From Saccharothrix espanaensis DSM 44229 (GTDB lineage: Bacteria; Actinomycetota; Actinomycetes; Mycobacteriales; Pseudonocardiaceae), in contig NC_019673.1 of assembly GCF_000328705.1 (NCBI RefSeq), forward strand, positions 5,022,001 through 5,086,000: a DNA stretch of 64,000 nucleotides, in the 5' to 3' direction. Each line of letters begins with the position of its first letter. The first letter of the stretch is position 1. Both the position numbers and the translations under genes were made by a program. Below are positions 1-8,838 of this stretch, one piece after another. The notes beneath the pieces are model-generated. The model worked only from the letters and a program-made list of their open reading frames with translations. It was not told the origin of the DNA and made no database searches.

Positions 1-1278
1 CACCTGGGCCTGCTCGGCGTCACCGCCGGGGTGATCGTCGGGGTCGCGCTGGTGCTGCTGGTGGTGCTGCCCCGGATCCGGCTCGCGGTGGCGCGGGCGC
101 AGGAGTCGCTGGGCGCGGTCGGCGCGGCGCTGGACCGGGCGCTGGGCGCGGCCCGCACGGTGAAGGCCAACGGTGCCGAGGCGCGGGAGACCGCGCTCGC
201 CGGGGCGGCCGTCGACCGGGCGCACGCCGCCGGGCTGGTCGGCGCGCGGTACGTGGCCGTGGTCAAGGTGCTGACCGGCGTGGCGATCCAGGGCGCGTTC
301 CTGGCCGTGCTGGGGGTCGGCGGGGCGCTGGTCGCGGCCGGGTCGATGAGCGCGCCGGAGCTGATCGCGTTCCTGCTCTACGTGTTCTACCTGGCCTCGC
401 CGATCGGCTCGCTGGCCGCCGGGCTCGGGATGCTCCAGCAGGGGTTGGGCGCGGTCGGCCGGATCGAGGAGGTGCGGCGGATGCCCGTGGAGGAGGACGT
501 CGACCTCGTCGTGCCCGCGCCGCACGGCCCGCCGCCCGCCGTGGAGTTCGCCGGCGTCGAGTTCGCCTACCCCGGCCGCGGCCCCGCGCTGCGCGGCGTG
601 TCGTGGACCGCCCGGCCCGGCGCGCGCACCGCCCTGGTGGGCCTGTCCGGCGCGGGCAAGACGACGATGTTCGCGCTCCTGCAACGGTTCTACGAGCCGA
701 CCGGCGGCACCGTCCGGGTCGGCGGGGTCGACATCGCCACGATGTCGCGCGCCGAGCTGCGCCGGCTCATCGCGTACGTGGAGCAGGACTCGCCGGTCAT
801 GGCGGGCACCCTGCGCGACAACCTGCTCTACGCCAACCCGGACGCCACCGACGCGGAGATCGCCGAGGCCCTGCGGGTCACCCGGCTGACCGGGTTCGTG
901 GACCGGCTGGACGCGGGCCTGGGCACCGAGGTGGGCACGCGCGGCGTGACGCTGTCCGGCGGGGAGCGCCAGCGGCTGGCCATCGCACGGGCCCTGCTGC
1001 GCAAGCCCCGCGTGCTGCTGCTGGACGAGGCCACCGCCCAACTCGACGCCCGCAACGAGAACGCGCTGCGGGAGGCCGTCGACCAGGTGGCCCGGGACTG
1101 CACGGTCATCCTGATCGCGCACCGGCTGTCCACTGTGACCGATGCCGACCGGATCGTGCTGCTGGAGCACGGTGTGGTGCGCGCGTCGGGCACCCACGCC
1201 GAACTGGTCGAGCAGGACGAGCTGTACCGGGAACTGGCCGCGACCCAACTGCTCGTCACGGCGGTCCCCGGTGTCTGA
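1..1278 (+). CDS. ABC exporter, fused membrane and ATPase domains (5' end outside window)
   Basis: The frame is open from base 1, so the gene starts upstream; 425 residues are visible. The first ~140 hold the end of an exporter membrane domain (hydrophobic segments around 10-25 and 90-140). The ATPase domain follows: Walker A GLSGAGKTT, signature LSGGERQRLAIARALL, Walker B VLLLDEATAQLD and the H-loop IAHRLSTV. This is the single-chain half-transporter layout of type IV exporters (MsbA/LmrA-like); the cargo cannot be read from the sequence. It converges on the hydrolase gene, with a strong hairpin between them. No copy of the cluster-wide dyad is seen nearby, so membership of the biosynthetic cluster is doubtful. 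Confidence 0.9.
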   Translation, partial: HLGLLGVTAGVIVGVALVLLVVLPRIRLAVARAQESLGAVGAALDRALGAARTVKANGAEARETALAGAAVDRAHAAGLVGARYVAVVKVLTGVAIQGAFLAVLGVGGALVAAGSMSAPELIAFLLYVFYLASPIGSLAAGLGMLQQGLGAVGRIEEVRRMPVEEDVDLVVPAPHGPPPAVEFAGVEFAYPGRGPALRGVSWTARPGARTALVGLSGAGKTTMFALLQRFYEPTGGTVRVGGVDIATMSRAELRRLIAYVEQDSPVMAGTLRDNLLYANPDATDAEIAEALRVTRLTGFVDRLDAGLGTEVGTRGVTLSGGERQRLAIARALLRKPRVLLLDEATAQLDARNENALREAVDQVARDCTVILIAHRLSTVTDADRIVLLEHGVVRASGTHAELVEQDELYRELAATQLLVTAVPGV

Positions 1279-1304
1279 CAACGCCTTGTGCGACAGGGAG
1301 ACCG

Positions 1305-1337
1305 GGCGGGGCGTCCGCAGTGGACGGACGCCCCGCC
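1305..1337. terminator. Bidirectional stem-loop terminator
   Basis: Perfect 13-bp inverted repeat (GGCGGGGCGTCCG and its complement) with a 7-nt loop, between two convergent genes. There is no T-tract, as is common in actinobacteria. Confidence 0.75.
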
Positions 1338-1342
1338 GCGGA

Positions 1343-2158
1343 TCACGCCTTCGCGCTGGTGGCGAGCGAGTTCAGCGCCGCGTAGTAGCCGTCGCGGTGA
1401 CCCGCCGCGTTCGGGTGGTAGGACTCGTTGATCTTGTCCCACTCCAGGCTGGTGACCCACTTGGTGCCGCTGGTGCACAGGGCGTGCGAGTCGAAGATCG
1501 GGCGGGCGTCGAGGAAGGTGAAGCCCGCCTCGGCCGCGCGCTGGGCCATGATCGCGGCCAGGGTGTCGGCGGCCGAGTTCAGCGCGGCGCGCTCGGTGTC
1601 GCTGAGCCCGAAGATGCCGCAGTTGCCGCCGATCTTGTACAGCCGCGGGTAGCCGACCACGATGACCCGGGCCGCCGGGGCCTTGGCCCGCACCAGCCCG
1701 TACACCTGGGCCAGGCCCGGCGAGAGGTAGGCGACGGCGGCCTGCTTGGCCAGTTCCACGCCCTTGAGGCAGTCCTTGTCGTCGATGGTCAGGATGCAGT
1801 TGGTGAGCACGTCGACGAACCGGACGTCGTTGCCGCCGACCTGGATGGTGACCAGGGTGGTGTCGGCGGTCAGCAGCGGGATCTGGTTGCTGACGACCTC
1901 GGTCGTGGTGGCCCCGGAGCAGGCGGCCTCGACGAACCGGGTGGTCGGGTGCGCCGCCGCCCAGAGGCGCGGGTAGGTCAGCGGGCCGCGGCGGCAGGCG
2001 TCGTTCGGGTTGTCGTAGGTGCGGGTGCCCGGGGCGGTGGTGTAGGAGTCGCCGATGGCGACGTACTTGCCCGCGAGGGGGGCGGCCTGCGCCGGCGTGG
2101 CGAGGGCCGCGGTGGCGAACAGCGCCAGCAGTGCGGGGATCAGGGCCCGTGCGCGCAT
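1343..2158 (-). CDS. Secreted SGNH/GDSL-family hydrolase
   Basis: A 271-residue secreted esterase/lipase-type hydrolase. A signal peptide (MRARALIPALLALFATAALA, then TPAQA) ends near residue 25. The mature part carries the block I nucleophile motif IGDSYT, the block III GGND motif and a block V-like HPNAAGH, the pattern of SGNH hydrolases. Paired Cys residues (for example around DACRRG and NCGIFG) suggest disulphides, as in streptomycete secreted lipases. I chose the ATG at 2158 because GGAGAC lies 8 nt upstream and the signal peptide begins there; an upstream in-frame start would add 15 residues without a ribosome site. The substrate is unknown. The upstream region is AT-rich and unlike the cluster promoters, so it is probably a flanking housekeeping-type gene. 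Confidence 0.85.
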   Translation of the reverse strand: MRARALIPALLALFATAALATPAQAAPLAGKYVAIGDSYTTAPGTRTYDNPNDACRRGPLTYPRLWAAAHPTTRFVEAACSGATTTEVVSNQIPLLTADTTLVTIQVGGNDVRFVDVLTNCILTIDDKDCLKGVELAKQAAVAYLSPGLAQVYGLVRAKAPAARVIVVGYPRLYKIGGNCGIFGLSDTERAALNSAADTLAAIMAQRAAEAGFTFLDARPIFDSHALCTSGTKWVTSLEWDKINESYHPNAAGHRDGYYAALNSLATSAKA

Positions 2159-2218
2159 GGGATCTCGTCTCCGTGGAGTCGGGGTGGAGTGTTGACCCCT
2201 CATGCGTAACAGTTGATA

Positions 2219-2265
2219 TTGTGGGATAATACCTCACAATTGGTACTTAATAGTGAACTTTTCAC
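2219..2265 (-). promoter_or_regulatory. AT-rich promoter region with two operator-like palindromes
   Basis: Upstream of the SGNH hydrolase gene, base composition drops sharply to AT-rich. Two dyads are present: TTGTGGG-N7-CTCACAA at 2219-2239 (6 of 7 arm positions pair) and GTGAA-N3-TTCAC at 2253-2265. They are candidate operators for this gene only and do not match the dyad found elsewhere in the window. No convincing -35/-10 pair could be fixed. Confidence 0.4.
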
Positions 2266-2671
2266 ACTTGGTGCGGACTTCGGCCCCGGAAGGCTCAGCA
2301 CCGGCTCAGCCCACTGGCCCAACCGGACCGGATCCCACCATCGGACGGGCGTTTTCCGGCCGGCTCAAGGAAGATCGCGCACGGCGCGGTCACCGGCAGG
2401 GGTAGGACGACCGGCCCGCACCGGCTCGCCGCGGACGACCCACGCGGATACCGGAACTGCGGACGTTGTTCACCGGCAAGGGGAATACGCCTTGCCGAAC
2501 CCGTCGGGGACGGGTGTTCACCCGGGACTCACCCGGACATGGCGCCGGACCGGGCGGGGGACGATGCCCGCCCGGTCCGGACGTGCCGGGTCGGCCACGC
2601 CATTCCTACCGCCGACCCGGCGGTCGACCGCCACGCTCGCGCGGGCGTCGAGTCTGCTGTGGACCAACCGG
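2266..2671. other. Non-coding gap at the left cluster edge
   Basis: About 400 bases with no supportable gene, between the hydrolase promoter and the 3' end of the radical SAM gene. It holds a hairpin at 2474-2497 and a short palindrome CGGGTGTTCACCCG at 2511-2524. Base composition returns to very high GC here. I place the likely left boundary of the biosynthetic cluster in this gap. Confidence 0.5.
2474..2497 (-). terminator. Hairpin downstream of the radical SAM gene
   Basis: Perfect 8-bp stem (CGGCAAGG / CCTTGCCG) with an 8-nt loop, about 175 nt beyond the radical SAM stop codon on the minus strand. There is no U-tract. Candidate terminator of the methyltransferase-radical SAM unit. Confidence 0.4.
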
Positions 2672-4588
2672 TCAGGATGCCTCCGCGCACAGGTCGAACG
2701 GCGCACCCGCCGGCCGGGGCTCGCCCATGAAGTGCATGATCTCCTCGTGGTTGGTCGACATCACCGCGTTCAGCGCGCTGGTGCGGTAGTAGATGTCCAG
2801 GCCCGTCGGGCACGGCGTGAGGTCCGGCCGCTCGTCGGCGCGCAGCAGCGCCAGCGCGGCCGGGACGTTGTGGTCGAACCGGACGTCCCCGCGCACGTAG
2901 TAGTCGACGCCGTCGACCACCACCAGCGGCAGGTCCGTCGGCTCGCACACCGGGTGGGTCATCAGGTCGTAGCGGTAGACCGACGAGAGGAACGAGCGCA
3001 GCTCCGCCGGCACGTTCGGCAGCACCGCCTGCTCCCACCACAGTTCCAGCGCCCGCCTGCCCTCCGCCGTGGTGAACAGGTAGCCGATCGCCTTCGCGTA
3101 CGCCGGCGCGCCGCCGCCGTGGCCGCGCGCCGCCGCCTCGCGCAGCGGCAGCGCCTCCGGGCAGGACGTCGTGTCCGCCCAGTCAGCGAGGCTGTTGAGC
3201 ACCTGTGACTGCTTCCAGCCCGCCAGCTCGCGCAACGGCAGCCAGCAGTGCCGCAGCACCGCGTTCTCCGCGATCACCCGGGCCCAGAACAGGAAGCGCT
3301 GCATCCGGGCGTTGTCGGCGAAGGTCATCGTCCGGTGCGCCAGCACGTACTCGAAGTCGTCGTGGTCACCGCGCAGCGCGATGATCCCGTGCAGCTCCTT
3401 GTTGGACGAGTACTCGGTGTTGGGCAGCAGCATGATCGGGTACACCGCGATCCGCGACACGTGCCGGGCCAGCTCGTCGTAGCCCTCCAGGAACGACTCG
3501 GCGGTCTCGCCGGGCGCGCCCCAGATCAGCTCCGCGTAGCAGTCCATCCCCTCCTTGTTGAGCCACTCGACCAGGTCGCGCCAGTCGTTGACCTTCATGT
3601 TGCGCCGCCGCATGGCGGTCAGCGCGTCGGCGTTGAGCGACTGGAGGGCCAGGGTGAACGAGCTGCGCAGGCCCGCTTCCTTCATCCGGCGCACGATGTC
3701 GTAGAAGACCTTCGACTTGTTCTTCGCCCAGGAACTCTCGAACGCGCGCGGGAAGCCGTGCTGCCGCTTGATCTCGATCAGGTCGTCGACCAGCTCGACA
3801 TCGATGGGCAGCATGCCGAAGTTCGCGTCGCACGCGACGATCGTGTGCACGCCGAGCTTCGCGAACAGCTCCAGCTCCGCCTTGAGCCGCTCCCGGGAGA
3901 ACGCCCGCACCCGCTGCCCGACCGCGCCGCCCCAGTAGCAGAACGAGCACTTGTAGGGGCAGCCCCGGTTGGTCTCGATCAGCGCCACGTCGTAGCGGAA
4001 CTGGCCGTTGGCGTCGAGCAGGTCGATCGCTCCGGTGAGGAACGGCGACGGGATGGTGTCGAGGTCGTCGATGCGCGGCCGTTCGGCGTTGGTCACGACC
4101 TCGGCGGCCGGTCCGCGCCACGATACGCCCAGCACGTCGGACAGGTCGGCGTGGGCACCGGACAGGCGGGCGCGCAGCAGCTCCACGAAGGTCAGCTCGC
4201 CCTCGCCGTTGACCACCACGTCCACGCTCGGGAACAACCGGAACACCCGGTCGGCCTGCTCGCTGACGTGGGTGCCGCCGAAGAGCACCCACCCGTCCGG
4301 GTTGAGCTGCTTGAAGGTGGCGGCCAGCGCGCCGAACGCCCGCTGGTTCCAGCCGAACACCGAGAACGCCAGCACGTCCGGCGGGTCGCCCGCGAACAGC
4401 CGGTTGGCCATCTCGCCGTGGGTCACCCGGCCGCGGAAGTTGCAGATCTCGATCCGCACCCGGTCCCGCAGCACCGGATCGGCGAGGGCCATCGCCTTGA
4501 GGTAGCCCGATGCCAGCGGCATCGACTCCAACGGCATGTCCCAGACCCCTTGCTGGACCAGGACAACCCTGAGCTGAGAAGCGGACAC
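2672..4588 (-). CDS. B12-binding radical SAM enzyme, probable methyltransferase
   Basis: A 638-residue protein. The N-terminal ~150 residues look like a cobalamin-binding Rossmann domain (VVLVQQGVW..., then DVLAFSVFGWNQRAFGAL and VLFGGTHVSE), without an obvious DxHxxG base-on motif. The radical SAM core has its cluster motif CPYKCSFC near residue 210, inside a typical NRGCPYKCSFCYWGG context. The C-terminal ~220 residues are not recognisable to me. B12 radical SAM enzymes of this layout usually methylate unactivated carbon or phosphorus, sometimes doing other chemistry. The GTG at 4588 has GGAGG 5 nt upstream. It lies 41 nt after the methyltransferase gene and is probably co-transcribed from the dyad promoter at 5.4 kb. 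The substrate is unknown: the chain, the amino-acid starter and the 31-residue peptide are all possible. Confidence 0.8.
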   Translation of the reverse strand: MSASQLRVVLVQQGVWDMPLESMPLASGYLKAMALADPVLRDRVRIEICNFRGRVTHGEMANRLFAGDPPDVLAFSVFGWNQRAFGALAATFKQLNPDGWVLFGGTHVSEQADRVFRLFPSVDVVVNGEGELTFVELLRARLSGAHADLSDVLGVSWRGPAAEVVTNAERPRIDDLDTIPSPFLTGAIDLLDANGQFRYDVALIETNRGCPYKCSFCYWGGAVGQRVRAFSRERLKAELELFAKLGVHTIVACDANFGMLPIDVELVDDLIEIKRQHGFPRAFESSWAKNKSKVFYDIVRRMKEAGLRSSFTLALQSLNADALTAMRRRNMKVNDWRDLVEWLNKEGMDCYAELIWGAPGETAESFLEGYDELARHVSRIAVYPIMLLPNTEYSSNKELHGIIALRGDHDDFEYVLAHRTMTFADNARMQRFLFWARVIAENAVLRHCWLPLRELAGWKQSQVLNSLADWADTTSCPEALPLREAAARGHGGGAPAYAKAIGYLFTTAEGRRALELWWEQAVLPNVPAELRSFLSSVYRYDLMTHPVCEPTDLPLVVVDGVDYYVRGDVRFDHNVPAALALLRADERPDLTPCPTGLDIYYRTSALNAVMSTNHEEIMHFMGEPRPAGAPFDLCAEAS

Positions 4589-4629
4589 GCCCACCTCCGC
4601 GTGGGGAGAAGCGTCGGGATCGACGGGGG

Positions 4630-5370
4630 TCAGGCCTTGCGGTAGATCGAGATGTGCCGCTCGTGCGAGTCGCGCAGCGGTGCGCCGGACCAGTCCGACC
4701 ACCGCGATTCGAGGGTCATCCCGGCCAAGCGCGCCATCAGGTCCAGCTCGGAGGGCATGATGGTGCGGATGTGCATGGGGAAGAACCGCACGCCCTGCTC
4801 GCTGAGGATCGCGAACTGGATGGACGAGCGCTGGGTCATCCGCTCGCGGCGGGTGAAGGTGAGGACCACGTGGTCCTTCTCCACCCGCACGGTCTGGGTG
4901 CGCTGGTTGCGGTCGTAGCGCGACGGGTCCGGGATCGAGCACTGGGTGACGAACCGGCCGCCGGGCTCGAGCACCGCCGCGACCCGCTCGAAGCACCGGA
5001 TCTGGTGCTCCTGGTCGGTGATGAACGGCAGGGTGTCGAACACCGCGTAGGCCAGCGAGTAGGTGTGCGGCACGGAGAAGTCGGTGAAGTCCTGCTTGAA
5101 CAGCGTCACCTTGTCGCCGCCGGGCTTGGCCCGCAACTGGTCCAGCATGCCCTCGGACATGTCGATGCCGTGGACCTCGATCCCCTTCTGCGCCAACGGG
5201 ACCGCTACCCGCCCGGTGCCCACCCCCAGTTCCAGCAAGGGCCCTTCACCCGCGTTGTCGGCCAACCACTGGATGGTCTCCTCGGTGTCGCCCGGGTCGC
5301 CCGCCCAGCCGGTCTCGTCGAACAGCCCGGCGATCGCGTCGCCGTAGGTCGAGAGGTCGAAGCCTTCCAC
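4630..5370 (-). CDS. Class I SAM-dependent methyltransferase
   Basis: A 246-residue methyltransferase. Motif I (LLELGVGTGRVAVPLA) and a following acidic strand (VHGIDMSEGML) give the SAM-binding Rossmann fold; motif post-II is near AYAVFDTLPFI. The C-terminal half (RERMTQRSSIQFAILSEQGVRFFPMHIRTIMPSELDLMARLAGM) resembles small-molecule O- or N-methyltransferases. The GTG at 5370 is preceded by GGAAGGAG. It is the first gene of a two-gene unit with the radical SAM enzyme. The upstream region carries a degenerate copy of the cluster dyad with a correctly spaced -10-like hexamer, so I infer it belongs to the pathway, as a tailoring enzyme. Confidence 0.8.
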   Translation of the reverse strand: MEGFDLSTYGDAIAGLFDETGWAGDPGDTEETIQWLADNAGEGPLLELGVGTGRVAVPLAQKGIEVHGIDMSEGMLDQLRAKPGGDKVTLFKQDFTDFSVPHTYSLAYAVFDTLPFITDQEHQIRCFERVAAVLEPGGRFVTQCSIPDPSRYDRNQRTQTVRVEKDHVVLTFTRRERMTQRSSIQFAILSEQGVRFFPMHIRTIMPSELDLMARLAGMTLESRWSDWSGAPLRDSHERHISIYRKA

Positions 5371-5413
5371 GGTGTTCTCCTTCCCCCGTCCGGAAACGGG
5401 ATGTCGCTGGGGA

Positions 5414-5458
5414 ATCCTCGGTGACCGGGGCGGTGCGGCGCTGCCCCGTTGTGAGCAC
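5414..5458 (-). promoter_or_regulatory. Cluster dyad copy G and -10 element, methyltransferase unit
   Basis: On the minus strand the dyad reads GTGCTCA-CAAC-GGGGCAG (6/7 and 5/7 matches to the arms CTGCTCA and TGAGCAG). A -10-like GAGGAT lies at 5419-5414, 23 nt after the GGGGC arm core. Weakest of the eight copies, but spacing and position are conserved. Confidence 0.5.
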
Positions 5459-5546
5459 CGCCGGCGCGCGCCTGCGGTGCGGTGCTTCGGTCCCGGCCGT
5501 TCGGAGTGGACGGTCGGGTCGCCGCCGTCGGGTCTGCGCCGTCGGG

Positions 5547-7097
5547 TCAGCGGGCCGGCGAGGCGAGGCCGCCGGCCGCGTCGACCAGGGCGCGGGTCGC
5601 GGCGTGCACGGGGTGGCCGAGCACCTCGGCGACCGGCCCCTCCTCCACCACCCGGCCCCGGTCCAGCACCAGCACGCGGTCGGCGTTGCGGGCGATCACG
5701 CCCAGGTCGTGGGTCACCGTCAGCACCGCCAGGCCCAGCTCCCCGCGCAGCGAGTCGAGCAGTTCCAGCACCGACGCGGCCACCTGCACGTCCAGGTTGG
5801 AGGTCACCTCGTCGCAGATCAGCACGTCCGCGCCGGCCGCCAGCGCGCGGGCGATGGCCACCCGCTGCCGCTGCCCGCCGGAGAGCTGCCGGGGCAGCCG
5901 GTCGGCCAGCTCACCGGCCAGCCCCACCAGGTCCAGCAGCCGCCGGGTCTCGGCGCGCACCGCGTCGGCGGGCCGGGCCCGGTGCAGCCGGACCACGCGG
6001 CCGATCGCCGCGCCGACCGTGCGGCGCGGGTTGAGCGAGCCGGTGGCGTCCTGCGGGATGAGCTGGATGCGCCGGCGCTGGTCCACCGGCCGGCCGCGCA
6101 GCACGGGCGCGATCACCTCGCCCGCCAGCGACACCTGTCCGGCGCGGGGCTTGAGGATGCCCGCGACGCACTGGGCCAGCGTGGTCTTGCCGCAGCCCGA
6201 GGACCCCAGCAGCGCCAGCGACTCGCCCCGGTGCAGGGTCAGCGACACCCCGTCCAGCACGACCTTGCGGCCGCGCGCCGCGACCAGGCCGGCGACCTCC
6301 AGCACCACCGGGCCCGGTGCCCGGGGCGGTGGCCGCCGCTCGACCTCGACCCGCAGGTCCGGGACGGCGGCGAGCAGCTCCCTGGTGTACGGCTCGGCGG
6401 GCCGGCCGAGCACCTGCTCCGTGCCGGCGTGCTCGACCACCTCGCCGCCGCGCAGCACCACCAGCCGGTCGGTCATCCGGGCCGCCGCGCCGAGGTCGTG
6501 GGTGATGAACACGACGGCCAGCCCGCGCCGCAGCGCGAGCTCCGCGAGCTGGTCCAGCACGAGCCTGCGCATCGGCCCGTCCAGGCCGGTGGTCGGCTCG
6601 TCCAGGATCAGCCCGCGCGGGTCGCCGGCGGTGAACCGGGCCAGCGCCAGCCGCTGCTGCTGGCCGCCGGAGAGCTGGTGCGGGTAGCGGCGGACGAACT
6701 CGGCGTCGCCGGGCAGCCCGACCTCCACCAGCCGTCGGGAGACCGCCTCCGCCGAGCGGTCCACGGCCGGTTCGCGCAGCTGCCGGGCGATCCGCATGGT
6801 CGGGGTGAGCGCGGACGGCGGGTCCTGTGGCAGGTAGGACAGCACCCGGCGGCGCAGCTCCCGGCGTTCGGCCGGGGTCGCGGTGAGCACGTCGCGGCCG
6901 TCCACCCGGACCTGGCCCCGCACCACCCGCAGGCCCGGCCGGACGGCGCCGACCAGCGCCAGGGCGAGGGTCGTCTTGCCCGCGCCGGACTCGCCGACGA
7001 CACCGACCCGCTCCCCCGCGCCGATGGCGAGGGTGAGCCCGGCCAGCACCGGGTGGCCCTCGGCGTTCTCGACCCGCAGGTCGTCGACCTCGATCAC
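5547..7097 (-). CDS. Dipeptide/oligopeptide ABC importer, two ATPase domains fused
   Basis: A 516-residue protein holding two complete ATPase domains (DppD-DppF or OppD-OppF fused). Domain 1 (residues ~1-250): Walker A GESGAGKTT, signature LSGGQQQRLALARF, Walker B LILDEPTTGLD. Domain 2 (~275-510): Walker A GSSGCGKTT, signature LSGGQRQRVAIARAL, Walker B VLICDEVTSNLD. In the last, Val replaces the usual Pro of DEP. It overlaps the permease gene upstream by 4 nt (GTGA), which fixes the GTG start at 7097. Last gene of a four-gene importer unit whose promoter carries the cluster dyad. In peptide-uptake systems this subunit powers import of short peptides or nickel; here the cargo could be a pathway substrate or signal. 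Confidence 0.92.
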   Translation of the reverse strand: MIEVDDLRVENAEGHPVLAGLTLAIGAGERVGVVGESGAGKTTLALALVGAVRPGLRVVRGQVRVDGRDVLTATPAERRELRRRVLSYLPQDPPSALTPTMRIARQLREPAVDRSAEAVSRRLVEVGLPGDAEFVRRYPHQLSGGQQQRLALARFTAGDPRGLILDEPTTGLDGPMRRLVLDQLAELALRRGLAVVFITHDLGAAARMTDRLVVLRGGEVVEHAGTEQVLGRPAEPYTRELLAAVPDLRVEVERRPPPRAPGPVVLEVAGLVAARGRKVVLDGVSLTLHRGESLALLGSSGCGKTTLAQCVAGILKPRAGQVSLAGEVIAPVLRGRPVDQRRRIQLIPQDATGSLNPRRTVGAAIGRVVRLHRARPADAVRAETRRLLDLVGLAGELADRLPRQLSGGQRQRVAIARALAAGADVLICDEVTSNLDVQVAASVLELLDSLRGELGLAVLTVTHDLGVIARNADRVLVLDRGRVVEEGPVAEVLGHPVHAATRALVDAAGGLASPAR

Positions 7098-7885
7098 CGC
7101 AGCACCTTCCCGACCAGGCGGTCCAGCCCGAGGTTCGCGGCGACCGTCAGCACGCCCAACAGCACGGCGGGCACCGCGACGCCCCACGGCGTCAACCGGA
7201 TGCCCTCGACGTTCTCGCTGATCATGGCTCCCCAGTTCGGGCCGCCCGAGCCGAAGCCGAGGAACCCGACGGCGGCGGTCAGGGTGACCGCGATGGCCAG
7301 CCGGGTGCCGAAGTCGGCCAGCACCGGGCGGGCGATGTTGGGCAGGATCTCCCGCACGATCACCGAGAAGTGTGAGTCCCCGGTGGCGTACGCGGCCACG
7401 ACGTAGCCGTCCTCCACGGCGTGCAGCGTCTCGGCCCGGGTCACCCGCGACACGAACGGCGTGCCGGTCAGCACCACCGCCGCGGTGATCGTCGTCGCGC
7501 TGTAGCCCCAGCCGTTGAGCAGCACCAGCAGGATCAGCACCGGCGGCAGCCCCAGCAGCAGGTGGTCCAGCCGGGACACCACCGCGTCGGCCACGCCGCC
7601 GAAGTAGCCGCCGACCAGGCCGAGCACCAGCCCGAGGGCGGTGGCCAGCACGGTCGCCACCACCGGCACGGTCACCAGCGCCTGGCCGCCCGCCAGCACC
7701 CGGGCCAGGACGTCCCGGCCGGTGCTGTCGGTGCCCAGCGGGCTGTCCGCCGTCGGGGCGGTGTAGGGCAGGCCGGTGATCCGCTCCGGGTCGTCGACCA
7801 GGGACGGCCCGAACACCGCGATCCCGAGCACCAGCGCGACGCCCAGGACGGCGAGCACGCCCAGCGCCCAGCGCACGGCCCTCAC
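7094..7885 (-). CDS. ABC importer permease, DppC type
   Basis: A 263-residue inner-membrane permease with an N-terminal membrane segment (ALGVLAVLGVALVLGIAVFG), the extracytoplasmic stretch LGTDSTGRDVLARVLAGG typical of DppC/OppC, five further membrane segments, and the EAA loop around AAYATGDSHFSVIVREILPNI that contacts the ATPase. The GTG start at 7885 overlaps the stop of the DppB-type gene (GTGA), and its stop overlaps the ATPase gene, so translation is coupled. It pairs with the DppB-type protein to form the channel. Confidence 0.92.
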   Translation of the reverse strand: MRAVRWALGVLAVLGVALVLGIAVFGPSLVDDPERITGLPYTAPTADSPLGTDSTGRDVLARVLAGGQALVTVPVVATVLATALGLVLGLVGGYFGGVADAVVSRLDHLLLGLPPVLILLVLLNGWGYSATTITAAVVLTGTPFVSRVTRAETLHAVEDGYVVAAYATGDSHFSVIVREILPNIARPVLADFGTRLAIAVTLTAAVGFLGFGSGGPNWGAMISENVEGIRLTPWGVAVPAVLLGVLTVAANLGLDRLVGKVLR

Positions 7886-8838
7886 CGGGCCGCCACCCTC
7901 AGCCGCGGGTCGGCCAGCAGCACCAGCAGGTCGGCCAGCACGAACGAGACGATGATGATCGCCGCGAGCAGCAGCCCGACGCCCTCCAGCACGGCCGTGT
8001 CGTGGTTGCGCACCGCCGCCACCAGGGTCTGCGACAGGCCGGGGTAGTTGAACACGATCTCCACCACGGCCGTGCCGCCGAACAGCCCGCTGAGCAGCCA
8101 CGCGAAGGCGTGCGCGCACGGCGGCACGGTCGCCGGCAGCAGGTGCCGCCACACCACGGTCCGTTCCGGCAGACCGGCCAGCCGGGCGGCCTCCACGTGC
8201 GGCAGCCCGTCGGCGTCGATCACCGCCGCCCGCACGATCCGGCCCGCCCAGGCCGCGCCGAACAGGGTCAGCGCCACCACGGGCAGCACCAGGATGTCCG
8301 GCTTGTCCAACGGCGTGCCGCCCAGCGGCGGCAACGAGATCGCGGGCAGGATCGGCACCAGGTCGGCGAACACCAGCACCAGCAGCCCGGCCGTGACGAA
8401 CTGCGGGATCGACACCGCGACCACCGACACCGCCGACAGCGCCCGGTCCGCCCGCCCGCCCCGGCGCAGCCCCGACACCAGGCCGATCAGCATCGCCAGC
8501 GGGACCGTCACCGCGGCCGTGATCCCGACCAGCAGGCCGGTCGCGCCCAACGGCTCGGCGACGATCTCGGTCACCGGCTCGCCGGACATCACGCTGGTGC
8601 CCAGGTCGAACCGGACCGCGCCGGCCAGCCAGTCCAGGAACCGCACCGGCCACGGCCGGTCCAGCCCCAGCTCCAGCCGGCGGGCGACGACGTCCTCCGC
8701 CGTGGCGTCGAGCCCGAGCGACGACGCGGCGGCGTCGCCGGGCAGCACCTCCGAGGCCGCGAACAGCACCACCGCGACGGCGAGGAGCGTCGCGGTGGTG
8801 GCCGCCACCCTGCGGGCGAGGAAGAGCAGCGCGGTCAC
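7882..8838 (-). CDS. ABC importer permease, DppB type
   Basis: A 318-residue permease with an N-terminal membrane anchor (FLARRVAATTATLLAVAVVL), the LPGDAA segment seen in DppB/OppB proteins, a periplasmic loop with LDRPWPVRFLDWLAGAVRFDLG, and the EAA loop near EAARLAGLPERTVVWRHLLPA. Six membrane segments in total. The GTG start at 8838 overlaps the binding-protein stop by 4 nt. Second gene of the importer unit. Confidence 0.92.
   Translation of the reverse strand: MTALLFLARRVAATTATLLAVAVVLFAASEVLPGDAAASSLGLDATAEDVVARRLELGLDRPWPVRFLDWLAGAVRFDLGTSVMSGEPVTEIVAEPLGATGLLVGITAAVTVPLAMLIGLVSGLRRGGRADRALSAVSVVAVSIPQFVTAGLLVLVFADLVPILPAISLPPLGGTPLDKPDILVLPVVALTLFGAAWAGRIVRAAVIDADGLPHVEAARLAGLPERTVVWRHLLPATVPPCAHAFAWLLSGLFGGTAVVEIVFNYPGLSQTLVAAVRNHDTAVLEGVGLLLAAIIIVSFVLADLLVLLADPRLRVAAR

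Noticed and set aside
2213..3208. Plus-strand open frames over the left cluster edge
   Set aside because: They run antisense to the radical SAM gene, with biased composition and no motif. The non-overlapping part has no ribosome site.
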